DNA from: Bacillota bacterium
GTDB taxonomy: Bacteria > Actinomycetota > Aquicultoria > Aquicultorales > Aquicultoraceae
NCBI GenBank assembly: GCA_023511485.1
Contig: JAIMBH010000006.1
Span: 22,206-86,205 of the forward strand
DNA: 64,000 bases
Direction: 5' to 3'
In this document: positions 45,719-54,173 of the stretch, one piece after another
How positions within the stretch are numbered: position 1 is the first letter of the stretch
How the letters are laid out: every line of letters begins with the position of its first letter
The notes under the pieces: model-generated
The model's database searches: none
What the model saw: the letters and a program-made list of their open reading frames with translations, nothing else
Told to the model about the DNA's origin: nothing
Translations under genes and position numbers: made by a program

Positions 45719-46975
45719 GTGAGCTATGTAATCATAGGAAACTCGGTGGCGGCGGTTGGCGCCATTGAGGCGATACGAAAAGTAGATAAAGAGGGCAACA
45801 TAACAGTGATTGCCGACGAGGTTTATTCGGTTTACTCGCGCCCACTTATCTCGGAATATCTAGCTGGTCAGGTTAAAGAAGGTATGATGGGCTACCGCGA
45901 TCCGGATTTTTATGAGAGAAACGGTGTTACAACTAAACTTGGAAAGAGAGCTGTTTCGATTGACCCAGCCAAGAAGTCGGTCAAACTGGATGATGGTGAG
46001 GAGATTGCATATGGCAAGCTTCTTATTGCAACCGGTGGTACTCCGTTTGTCCCCCCGATGAAGGGTCTAGGTAAGGATAGAATCTTCAGCTTTATCAAAA
46101 TGGACGATGCCAAAGCGCTTGATGCGCTAGTGCCTGAGCTAGACCATGTCGTTATAATTGGTGCTGGCCTAATCGGTCTTAAGGCGGCAGAAAGTCTGCA
46201 CCACAGGGGTGTTAAGGTAACAGTTGTCGAGCTTGCCAACCGCGTTATGGCGACCGTACTTGATGTTGAAGCTGGAAGGATTGTTCAAAATGCGCTTGAG
46301 AAAGCCGGAATCAATATCATCACCGAGAATACTGTGGACGAGATACTGGGCGAAAGCCAGGCAAACGGAGTCAAGCTCAAAGACGGTACCACTATCAATT
46401 GCGATGCGGTTATTATCGCAATTGGTGTCGTGCCAAATGCGGCATTTGCTAAGGAGAGCGGTGTTGAAGTAAACAGAGGAATAATAACCGATAAACACAT
46501 GAGGACAAACCTGCCTGATGTTTACGCCGCAGGTGATGTAACTGAAGGCCCGGACTACCTAAATGGAGGAAACCGTGTCATGCCGATCTGGCCAAACGCG
46601 TACATCCAGGGTAAAATCGCAGGTTTTAATATGGCGGGAGTTGAGCGCGAGTTTGCAGGCGGACTTGCCATGAACTCGATTGAGCTTTTTGGCGTGCCGG
46701 TTATCACAGCCGGCCTATCAAATGTTGATTCAGACGACCTTGAAGTTTTGACTAAAGTCGAAGGCGATAGCTACCGCAAGATAGTCTTAAGGGGAAGCAC
46801 CATAGTAGGGTCGGTATTTGTTGGAAAGATCGACAGAGCGGGCATCATAACTGGTCTCATCCGTGACCAGGTAAATATAAGCAGCATGTACGATCGTCTG
46901 CTTGCCGATGACTTTGGCTACATCGACTTTCCAATCGAGCTCAGAAAAGAAAGGCTGGGTGTGGCTCAATGGTAA
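45719..46975 (+). CDS. FAD/NAD(P)-dependent oxidoreductase of the glutamate synthase operon
   Basis: 418 residues of the rubredoxin- or nitrite-reductase-like pyridine nucleotide-disulfide oxidoreductase family. The FAD site is YVIIGNSVAAVGAIEAI, the NAD(P) site is VVIIGAGLIGLKAAESLHHRG, and the second FAD motif is VYAAGDVTEGPD. It likely replaces the GltD small subunit as the NAD(P)H entry point. GTG 45719. It overlaps the next gene by 7 bases. Confidence 0.9.
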   Translation: MSYVIIGNSVAAVGAIEAIRKVDKEGNITVIADEVYSVYSRPLISEYLAGQVKEGMMGYRDPDFYERNGVTTKLGKRAVSIDPAKKSVKLDDGEEIAYGKLLIATGGTPFVPPMKGLGKDRIFSFIKMDDAKALDALVPELDHVVIIGAGLIGLKAAESLHHRGVKVTVVELANRVMATVLDVEAGRIVQNALEKAGINIITENTVDEILGESQANGVKLKDGTTINCDAVIIAIGVVPNAAFAKESGVEVNRGIITDKHMRTNLPDVYAAGDVTEGPDYLNGGNRVMPIWPNAYIQGKIAGFNMAGVEREFAGGLAMNSIELFGVPVITAGLSNVDSDDLEVLTKVEGDSYRKIVLRGSTIVGSVFVGKIDRAGIITGLIRDQVNISSMYDRLLADDFGYIDFPIELRKERLGVAQW

Positions 46976-47712
46976 CGATTGATGCGAAAGGGTTGCTCTA
47001 TCGCGAATTAAACGACAAAGTAAGGGAAGCAGTTAAAAACGGCGAGACTGAGATAAAGCTGGTAAACGTTAACGGGCAACGATATATCGCCGATGCGATA
47101 GACATTCCGGTCAAAATAACAATTGATGGCGTACCCGGTAATGATCTAGGCGCTTTTATGAATGGTCCAATCGTTATAGTTAACGCAAATGGACAGGATC
47201 ATATAGCAAATACGATGAACGACGGCAAGATTGTGATTCACGGTGATGCGGGTGATGTTCTGGGGTACGGAATGAGGGGCGGAAAACTCTTTATTAAAGG
47301 CGATGTCGGATACCGTGTCGGTATCCATATGAAAGAATATAAAGATAAGGTACCTGTTATGGTTATCGGTGGAACTGCCCGCGATTTCTTTGGTGAGTAC
47401 ATGGCCGGAGGCATTCTTATTTTGCTTGGTCTAGATACCGGAAACAACGGAAACGACCAAATTGCTGGCAACTACTTCGGTACCGGCATGCATGGAGGCG
47501 TAATCTATGTCAGAGGCAAGCTTGAGAATTACCAACTTGGTAAAGAAGTAGCAGTTCTTGAGCTTGATGACGATGATCGCGCGACTATAAAAAAATACGT
47601 CACCGAGTTTGCTGACGACCTGGGTCTCGATGCCGATGAGATACTAAAAGGCGACTTCAAAAAGATTAAAGCCGTATCGCACAGGCCGTACGGAAACTTG
47701 TATGCGTATTAG
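46969..47712 (+). CDS. Glutamate synthase GXGXG-domain subunit
   Basis: 247 residues. The right-handed beta-helix with repeated G-x-x-G-x-x-x-G runs corresponds to the C-terminal domain of GltB (GNDLGAFMNGP, GDAGDVLGYGMRGGKLFIKG, YFGTGMHGGVIYVRG). It holds the FMN and glutaminase domains together. ATG 46969 lies inside the stop region of the previous gene. It ends the operon. Confidence 0.93.
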   Translation: MVTIDAKGLLYRELNDKVREAVKNGETEIKLVNVNGQRYIADAIDIPVKITIDGVPGNDLGAFMNGPIVIVNANGQDHIANTMNDGKIVIHGDAGDVLGYGMRGGKLFIKGDVGYRVGIHMKEYKDKVPVMVIGGTARDFFGEYMAGGILILLGLDTGNNGNDQIAGNYFGTGMHGGVIYVRGKLENYQLGKEVAVLELDDDDRATIKKYVTEFADDLGLDADEILKGDFKKIKAVSHRPYGNLYAY

Positions 47713-47865
47713 TTATGCCTGGATGTCTTGGTGTGCCGAAGTGCCAAAATTAGAAAAAGTACTGGAGAACAGGGATAAGGGCCATCAACGAACTCATTCT
47801 TGCTGGAACCGCACTGCAAATGGCAGGTCTATCTAATTAGCAGCCTGTTGCCGATATTATTCCTA

Positions 47866-47882
47866 TAACATTCTGTTACAAT
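47866..47882 (+). promoter_or_regulatory. Inverted repeat and -10 of the glnR-like gene
   Basis: TAAC-ATTCT-GTTA (47866-47878) overlaps a good -10, TACAAT (47877-47882), 21 bases before the ATG. The TAACAT half matches the glnA and glutamate synthase sites, so autoregulation is possible. Confidence 0.45.
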
Positions 47883-47902
47883 AGCCGTATTAGGAGCAAG
47901 AT

Positions 47903-48529
47903 ATGAAAACGGCATCTGTTAAAACGGAAAACATATCATTAAAAGAAAAGCTATTTGCTGATTTAACCGCACTCGACTATGATATCCTGCCAGCAGAGAC
48001 CAACGGCGCAGATGTTATTATTGCTGATTGCCGGGAGCTTGGCAAACTAGTTGGAAGCAATAGGGAATACGCTGCTATCGTCTTACTGTATGATGGAAGC
48101 GTGGATGAAGACGAGGGCCTTTTGCTGAAAGCCCATGAAATCATCTTGATCCCCTATACTATTAATGAGCTGGAGCTCAGGCTTAAGCTTGCCCTTATTA
48201 AACATGGAAACTATGGGCAAGAGCTTAAGCAGCATGGAAATACACTAGTCGTTGATGGTATGACTATTGATTTTGACAATTACGAGGTGGCAATTGACGG
48301 TGTGCCACTAGACCTCACCTTTAAAGAGTATGAGCTTCTTAAGTGCCTTATAAGCCGCAGGGGAAGGGTGTATACGCGTGACCAGCTACTAAGCAACGTT
48401 TGGGGTTACGATTATTTTGGTGGCGCACGTACGGTTGATGTCCATATAAGGCGTTTGAGAGCAAAACTTGGCCGCTATGAATCTTATATCGAAACCATAA
48501 GGAATGTAGGATACAGGTTTAAGAAATAG
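47903..48529 (+). CDS. GlnR-like OmpR-family nitrogen regulator
   Basis: 208 residues. The N-terminal receiver-like domain (about 1-105) is degenerate. GADVIIADCRELGKLV resembles the GlnR segment where the usual acidic pocket is missing. The C-terminal winged helix (about 115-207) has LTFKEYELLKCLISRRGRVY, RTVDVHIRRLRAKL and IRNVGYRFK. No kinase gene is adjacent. The position between glutamate synthase and glnA supports control of nitrogen assimilation, as with actinobacterial GlnR. TAGGAG precedes the ATG. Confidence 0.78.
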   Translation: MKTASVKTENISLKEKLFADLTALDYDILPAETNGADVIIADCRELGKLVGSNREYAAIVLLYDGSVDEDEGLLLKAHEIILIPYTINELELRLKLALIKHGNYGQELKQHGNTLVVDGMTIDFDNYEVAIDGVPLDLTFKEYELLKCLISRRGRVYTRDQLLSNVWGYDYFGGARTVDVHIRRLRAKLGRYESYIETIRNVGYRFKK

Positions 48530-48610
48530 CTAACCACTAAAGCGTTGCTAACATTGGTTTGCTTTAAAGCAAACTGGAATTTCCAGAAAATAATGCTAAA
48601 TTAATAAATT

Positions 48611-48643
48611 TGTAACATATCTGTAACATTCGGCGCTTATAAT
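48611..48643 (+). promoter_or_regulatory. GlnR-box-like repeats and -10 upstream of glnA
   Basis: TGTAACAT occurs twice (48611-48618, 48622-48629), giving GTAAC-N6-GTAAC with an 11-bp period. This is the geometry of actinobacterial GlnR half-sites. It sits where the -35 should be, and TATAAT follows at 48638-48643. The lack of a -35 fits an activator-dependent promoter. Confidence 0.65.
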
Positions 48644-48696
48644 TCGATTAAATATATAGCTGGTATCGATAGATTTTTTCTGAAAGGATGATTTTT

Positions 48697-50037
48697 TTGG
48701 CTAAGATGGTTCTTGACAAAAAGGATGCGGAATATGTCCTGAAGCAGGTAAGGGACAAAAACGTTCAATTTATTCGACTCTGGTTTACCGATGTTTTAGG
48801 GCTTCTAAAAAGCTTCTCTATATCGCCGGCAGAGCTTGAACTTGCTTTTGAGGAGGGAATGGGCTTCGATGGTTCTTCAATAGAGGGTTTCACCAGAATT
48901 GAGGAATCTGATATGGTTGCCAAACCCGATCCGAGCACTTTTACCCTCCTTCCATGGTCTAAAGACGTAAAAGTTGCAAAGATGTTTTGCGATATTCAGA
49001 CGCCTGATGGCAATCCATTTGAAGGTGACCCACGCTACATTTTAAAGAGAAATCTTGAGAGGGCGGCAAAGCTAGGCTACACGATGTATGTTGGCCCAGA
49101 GCTTGAATTTTTCTATTTTAAGGATAGCAATGGAACCGAGGTGTTAGACAGGGGTGGTTACTTTGATCTAACGCCGCTCGATCTGGCCACACCTTACAGA
49201 AGAGACACTATATTTGCTCTTGAAAATATGGGCATTACCGTGGAGTATTCTCACCACGAGGTGGCCCCCAGCCAGCATGAGATTGATTTAAGGTACGCCG
49301 ATGCTCTGACTATGGCGGATAACGTTATGGCATATCGTCTAGCAGTAAAAGAAATCGCTCAGGAGCACGGAATTTACGCTACCTTCATGCCAAAGCCGAT
49401 ATTTGGCGAAAACGGGAGCGGCATGCACGTCCATCAGTCTCTATTTAAAGGCGATAAGAACGCGTTCTTTGACGCAAACGACGAAGCTCACCTTTCAAAA
49501 GAAGCAAAAGGCTATATTGCCGGTGTGCTGAAGCACGCACCTGAGATAACCCTTGTTTTGAACCAGTGGGTCAACTCATACAAGAGGCTTGTTCCCGGCT
49601 ACGAGGCTCCGGTTTATGTATGTTGGAGCCGCCGCAACAGAAGCGCGCTGGTTAGGGTTCCGATGTATAAGCCGGGTAAAGAAGCGGCGACCAGAATTGA
49701 GCTAAGAAGCCCTGATCCAGCATGCAACCCATACCTTGCATTCTCGGTAATGCTTGCGGCAGGTCTTGAAGGTATTGAGAAGGGCTACGAACTTCCAGCC
49801 GAAGCATACGACAACATTTATGAGATGACGGATGCAGAAAGGGAAGCTGCCGGAATCAACATGCTCCCGGGCAGCCTGGCTGAAGCGATAGCTCTAGCCG
49901 AGAAGAGCGATTTGTTAAGAAAGGCTCTTGGAGATCATGTGTTTGAGTACTTCTTGAGGAATAAGAAGGCCGAATGGGATGCATACAGGATCCAGGTCAC
50001 AGAGCACGAGCTAAAGAGATATCTATCGATTCTATAG
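48697..50037 (+). CDS. glnA: Glutamine synthetase type I
   Basis: 446 residues. It makes glutamine from glutamate and ammonia as a dodecamer. The motifs are GFDGSSIEGFTRIEESDM, the metal and ATP sites GPELEFFYF and MPKPIFGENGSGMHVHQS, RRNRSALVRVP, and the glutamate flap region. The adenylylation-Tyr loop of GSI-beta is not present, so it is probably the feedback-regulated GSI-alpha form. TTG 48697 has AAAGGA 8 bases upstream; ATG 48688 overlaps that site. Confidence 0.95.
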   Translation: MAKMVLDKKDAEYVLKQVRDKNVQFIRLWFTDVLGLLKSFSISPAELELAFEEGMGFDGSSIEGFTRIEESDMVAKPDPSTFTLLPWSKDVKVAKMFCDIQTPDGNPFEGDPRYILKRNLERAAKLGYTMYVGPELEFFYFKDSNGTEVLDRGGYFDLTPLDLATPYRRDTIFALENMGITVEYSHHEVAPSQHEIDLRYADALTMADNVMAYRLAVKEIAQEHGIYATFMPKPIFGENGSGMHVHQSLFKGDKNAFFDANDEAHLSKEAKGYIAGVLKHAPEITLVLNQWVNSYKRLVPGYEAPVYVCWSRRNRSALVRVPMYKPGKEAATRIELRSPDPACNPYLAFSVMLAAGLEGIEKGYELPAEAYDNIYEMTDAEREAAGINMLPGSLAEAIALAEKSDLLRKALGDHVFEYFLRNKKAEWDAYRIQVTEHELKRYLSIL

Positions 50038-50097
50038 CAAAAAGGCAGCTGGAAAGCCTAAATATCTGCTTGAATCTGCTTGATGAAAAGAACAAAT

Positions 50098-50169
50098 AGT
50101 TTGGGTAAAGTGATGTAAGAGTAAGGATTTTAAGGGTTTACTCCTCTTGTAAGTCACTTTACCCAAACT
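50098..50169. terminator. Bidirectional terminator between convergent glnA and antiporter genes
   Basis: A perfect 16-bp stem (50098-50113 with 50154-50169) encloses a 40-nt loop that can itself partly pair. T-rich sequence follows on both strands. It separates the two convergent genes. Confidence 0.75.
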
Positions 50170-50177
50170 TTATCTAT

Positions 50178-52163
50178 TTACTCTAGGTTTCGAAACAGCG
50201 ACTCAGCCCTAAAAATATTGTCTCTCATTCCGACAATGACAACTATGTCGCCGGCCTCAAGCTTCGTTTCCCCATGCGGATTCGATAGCATGTCTGATTC
50301 GCGGCGTATCGCCAGCATCGAAACACCATATTTTTTTCTTAGTTCGATTTGCGCCAGCGTTTTTCCGGCTGCTGCAGCTCTTTCGCCGATTCGGAGCGTG
50401 CTGATTTCGATCTCAGGAAGATGAAGCTTAAAGTCAGAATAACTTGCCTTCTTTTTAGAGAGGCTTCTTAACATCTCGTAGCCATCGGACCTTATCTCTG
50501 AGACAAATTCCTCAATCTCATCTCTTGGTATCAGGTACTTCTTTAAGACTCGCGCAAATATCTCGACCGATGTTTCAAATTCCTCCGGGATAACTTCGTT
50601 TGCACCAAGCTCATGCAAAAGTTCTAGTTCCTGGATGTAGCGCGTGCGCACGATTATGTAAATATTCGGGTTGAGCGATCGTATAGTGGCAATAATTCTT
50701 CGGGTTGCAGCCGGGTCAGATATCGCCACTACCGCAACCCTCGCATCCCGGATGTCGGCATGCTCAAGCACTGCCTCATGTGTTGCGTCACCGTAACAGA
50801 TTGGCTCTCCCTTATATTGCTCGTCTCTGACTACTTCGGCGTTCATCTCAATGACCTGGTAAGGGATATTTGCGGCCGAAGCAGCTCTTGCCAGATTTTT
50901 GCCATTAAAGCCAAATCCGATTATGACGAGGTGGTCTTTTCTGCCTGGCTGTTTTACGTGCTTAACAGGGTTGCAGCCAAATCTTAGCCTGTTTGGCATA
51001 GGCAGGCGGGCAATGCCGTCGGCAACTCGCGGTGCAACCGCTATGGCTAATGGGGCTGATGCCATTGTAAGAACAGAAACTGCCAAAAACAGCTGATAAG
51101 CGCTCCTAGAAAGTAGCCCGTAATCAACGCCGGCCTTGGAAAGAATAAAGGAAAATTCTCCGATTTGGCTAACCGCAAATCCTATTAATATAGCTGTACG
51201 GATTGAAAATCCAAGTATAGTAGCCACGGAGCCTGCCAGTATAGCCTTTAGCAATAAGGTGCCAAAGGCAATTAAAATGATAAGCTGGGGCTGCCTAAGG
51301 ATAAAGTTGATGTCAAGAAGCATCCCGACAGAGATAAAGAAGAAGCTTGTAAAAACATCCCTAAACGGTAGCATATTGCCAAGCGCATGATGGCTGTACT
51401 CAGACTCAGATATGATAAGGCCTGCCAGAAACGCACCTAGCGCAAGAGAAAGACCGGCGCTTGAAGTAAGCCAGGCAACGATAATGCCGATTGCTATAAT
51501 GCTGAACAAGAAGAGCTCACGGTTTTGTGTTTTTGCGATTTGATACAGCAAGTTTGGCATAACCCACTTAGCACTGACAATAACCAGCAAAATTATGGCC
51601 ATGGCTTTAAACACAAGCATAAGTAGCGATGCACCGATGTTGTTTGAAATTCCTGCAAGTAAAGGTACTAAAAGCATCATCGGAACAATGGTGAGGTCTT
51701 GAAATATCAATATACCTAGGGAGGCTCGACCGTGTGGGCTATCAATTTCAGCTCTCTCTTGAAAAAGCTTAAGGACAATAGCCGTGCTGCTAAGAGATAT
51801 AAGAAAGCCTATCAGCACAGATTGGCTGGCAGGCCGCCCCAACCCCAGGGCTATTAAAAAGCCCGCCAAGAAGGTTAAAAGTACTTGAAGAGAACCGCCG
51901 ACAACAACCGACCTCTTAACTTGAGAAAGGTCTTTAAACGAGAATTCCATGCCGATAGTAAAAAGCAAAAGTACGATACCGACTTCGGCAAGGTTTTCGA
52001 CCTCATGGACTGCATCTATCAAACCCAAACCGTGTGGCCCTACCAGTATCCCTGTTAACAGAAAAGCCACGACTGTTGGCACGTGAAGGCGATGGCATAA
52101 AAAAAGAATTGCAATAGATAGACCAAATATAACGGCAATGTCTCTTAAAAAGGGCAATTCCAT
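50178..52163 (-). CDS. KefB-type K+/H+ (CPA2) antiporter with TrkA-N and TrkA-C domains
   Basis: 661 residues. About 12 membrane helices form the exchanger (about 1-390, with LLTGILVGPHGLGLI and LALGAFLAGLIISESEYSHHALG). A cytosolic RCK/TrkA-N Rossmann domain follows (about 415-535, HLVIIGFGFNGKNLARAAS), then TrkA-C (about 570-655). It is a ligand-gated monovalent cation/H+ antiporter. A paralogue is encoded at 54174-56165 on the same strand, with the ClC gene between. Confidence 0.92.
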   Translation of the reverse strand: MELPFLRDIAVIFGLSIAILFLCHRLHVPTVVAFLLTGILVGPHGLGLIDAVHEVENLAEVGIVLLLFTIGMEFSFKDLSQVKRSVVVGGSLQVLLTFLAGFLIALGLGRPASQSVLIGFLISLSSTAIVLKLFQERAEIDSPHGRASLGILIFQDLTIVPMMLLVPLLAGISNNIGASLLMLVFKAMAIILLVIVSAKWVMPNLLYQIAKTQNRELFLFSIIAIGIIVAWLTSSAGLSLALGAFLAGLIISESEYSHHALGNMLPFRDVFTSFFFISVGMLLDINFILRQPQLIILIAFGTLLLKAILAGSVATILGFSIRTAILIGFAVSQIGEFSFILSKAGVDYGLLSRSAYQLFLAVSVLTMASAPLAIAVAPRVADGIARLPMPNRLRFGCNPVKHVKQPGRKDHLVIIGFGFNGKNLARAASAANIPYQVIEMNAEVVRDEQYKGEPICYGDATHEAVLEHADIRDARVAVVAISDPAATRRIIATIRSLNPNIYIIVRTRYIQELELLHELGANEVIPEEFETSVEIFARVLKKYLIPRDEIEEFVSEIRSDGYEMLRSLSKKKASYSDFKLHLPEIEISTLRIGERAAAAGKTLAQIELRKKYGVSMLAIRRESDMLSNPHGETKLEAGDIVVIVGMRDNIFRAESLFRNLE

Positions 52164-52431
52164 GCTTTAAATATTCTCCCGGTCTTTGATTAACTGCTAT
52201 TTTAGCAAGCTTAAGGTTTCAATGTTAGAAGTGCCAATACTTTAATTTACCATATCTAAGGATAGTGAATGAAGTTTACCAATCCCATCAGGAAGTAGCC
52301 TGTCACTTAACCTGCAATCTACTTGGCTTAAGATTTCTATTAGCTTATGCTAAATTGTGAGTCGTGCGATTTAGCAATATAATGATTGGCGGCCAGCAAA
52401 TAGCCTTTTGAGTTTTCAAAAGGGAGGTGTA

Positions 52432-54144
52432 TTGGCAGTTAATGCAAAGGTAAAAGAGACGTTTGGCCTGTATCTTTCTAAAACCGCTCATATAAGGGAT
52501 AACTTTAAGAAATGGTTTCTGTTCTCTTTTATTGTAGGCGTGGTTATAGGCCTTGCAGTTGCCGGGGTTCACTTCGTTATATACGATATAATCTGGTTCC
52601 ATGTACGGGGATTTGCCGGAAACGGTATCTTGTGGTTTGTGCTTCCCGCCTTTGGGATACTGGCTGCGGCCGTCCTTGTTAACAAGTTTTCTGTCAACCC
52701 CTGGATCCACAGTACCGAGGAGATAATTCAGGCTTACCATGAGGATAATGGCCGTATTAAACTTGCTTCTTTTCCGGCTAAGGTGGCGGCTTCTGTTCTT
52801 ACTATAGGCTTTGGAGGTAGCGCGGGCATGGAGGGCCCGAGCATCTATATCGGTTCAAGTATAGCTTCCTGGTTAAAGCGTACCTTTGCTCGATCCAGTT
52901 TTACAGATGAAGATACGCGCTGGATGATACTTGCCGGAGGTGCCGCCGGTATTGCCGCTATCTTTAAGGCACCTTTAACCGGCATTGTCTTTGGGCTTGA
53001 AGTGCCGTACAAAGATGACCTTGCCCACAACGCTTTTATACCTTCCCTAATAGCATCGGTTACATCCTATATCGTTTTTGTAAGCATGATCGGCACGGCG
53101 CCGCTTTTTAAGGTTCCTCACGTATTTGCTTTAAATAATCGCGATTTGCTCCTGTCTATTATTTTGGGTATAGTCTGCGGGTTAACCGCACGTCTTTTTG
53201 TTTTTCTCTTCCACTGGTCAGGTTCTTTTTTAAAAAGAGTGACCGGCAATTTCGTGCAGAGAGCCGTACTCGGAAGTACAGTCATGGGGATAGTCGGCGT
53301 TGCGTCGCTTACTATCTTTAAGGCACCCTTTGCCTTGGGCTCTGGCTATGAAGCTATCAACAGCACTTTGGCCGGCAAGATAGCAGCATGGCAGCTACTG
53401 GTGCTATTTCTGCTCAAAGTTGTCGGTACTTCGGCAACATTGGCTGCTGGCGGCGTTGGTGGCATATTTATTCCTATGATTGTCATGGGCGCAACAATTG
53501 GTGGCGCCCTTGGTGGGTTGGTCTCAGCGCGGGGTCCGCTGTACCCAATCCTCGGCATGGCGGCATTTCTTGGCGCCGGCTACAGCACTCCTCTTGCGGC
53601 GGCAACTTTTGTTGCCGAGACAACCGGCAGTCCGGGTTTTATTATACCTGGTTTGATAGCTGCCGCAGTTAGCTATACAGTTTCAGGGCGCCGCTCGGTT
53701 TCGGCGCACCAACGCTTTCACAGGCAAACTGTCCTTCACCGGATAATGGAGAGGCGGGTCGAAGAAGCTATGACATCAGATGTAGTAACGGTACCTGCAA
53801 ATATCAGCATTGAAGAATTTGTCCATGAATATGTCTTAAAATACCGGCATAAAAGCTTTCCTGTCGTAAATGATCACAACCTTTATGGAATGGTTGGTAT
53901 CTGCGACATAAAACGCATACCTACCTGTGATTGGCGGGTGGCTCAGGTTGGCAGTGTTGCCGTAAGGGATGTTGTTACTGCCTATCCAGACCAGAACCTG
54001 GCGGAAGTTTCAGAGCTGATGAGTAGACTTGACATCGATCGCTTGCCTGTAGTTAATCCTGCCCATCCAAAGAAGATCGTAGGGGTAATCGCAAGTACCG
54101 ACATTGTTCGTCTTGAAGAGCTCTCTGAATTAACAGAAATCTAA
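52432..54144 (+). CDS. ClC-family chloride channel/transporter with CBS pair
   Basis: 570 residues. The ClC membrane core (about 20-420) has GGSAGMEGPSIYIGSS, whose Glu is the gating Glu, then KAPLTGIVFGLEV and GGVGGIFIPMIVMGATIGG. The cytosolic C-terminus has two CBS motifs (about 435-565: EAMTSDVVTVP and VRDVVTAYPDQNLAEVSELM). TTG 52432 is chosen, with GGGAGG just upstream. Convergent antiporter genes flank it, suggesting joint control of ion and pH balance. Confidence 0.92.
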   Translation: MAVNAKVKETFGLYLSKTAHIRDNFKKWFLFSFIVGVVIGLAVAGVHFVIYDIIWFHVRGFAGNGILWFVLPAFGILAAAVLVNKFSVNPWIHSTEEIIQAYHEDNGRIKLASFPAKVAASVLTIGFGGSAGMEGPSIYIGSSIASWLKRTFARSSFTDEDTRWMILAGGAAGIAAIFKAPLTGIVFGLEVPYKDDLAHNAFIPSLIASVTSYIVFVSMIGTAPLFKVPHVFALNNRDLLLSIILGIVCGLTARLFVFLFHWSGSFLKRVTGNFVQRAVLGSTVMGIVGVASLTIFKAPFALGSGYEAINSTLAGKIAAWQLLVLFLLKVVGTSATLAAGGVGGIFIPMIVMGATIGGALGGLVSARGPLYPILGMAAFLGAGYSTPLAAATFVAETTGSPGFIIPGLIAAAVSYTVSGRRSVSAHQRFHRQTVLHRIMERRVEEAMTSDVVTVPANISIEEFVHEYVLKYRHKSFPVVNDHNLYGMVGICDIKRIPTCDWRVAQVGSVAVRDVVTAYPDQNLAEVSELMSRLDIDRLPVVNPAHPKKIVGVIASTDIVRLEELSELTEI

Positions 54145-54173
54145 ACCCATGTTTTCACTGTATACTGTAAGCA

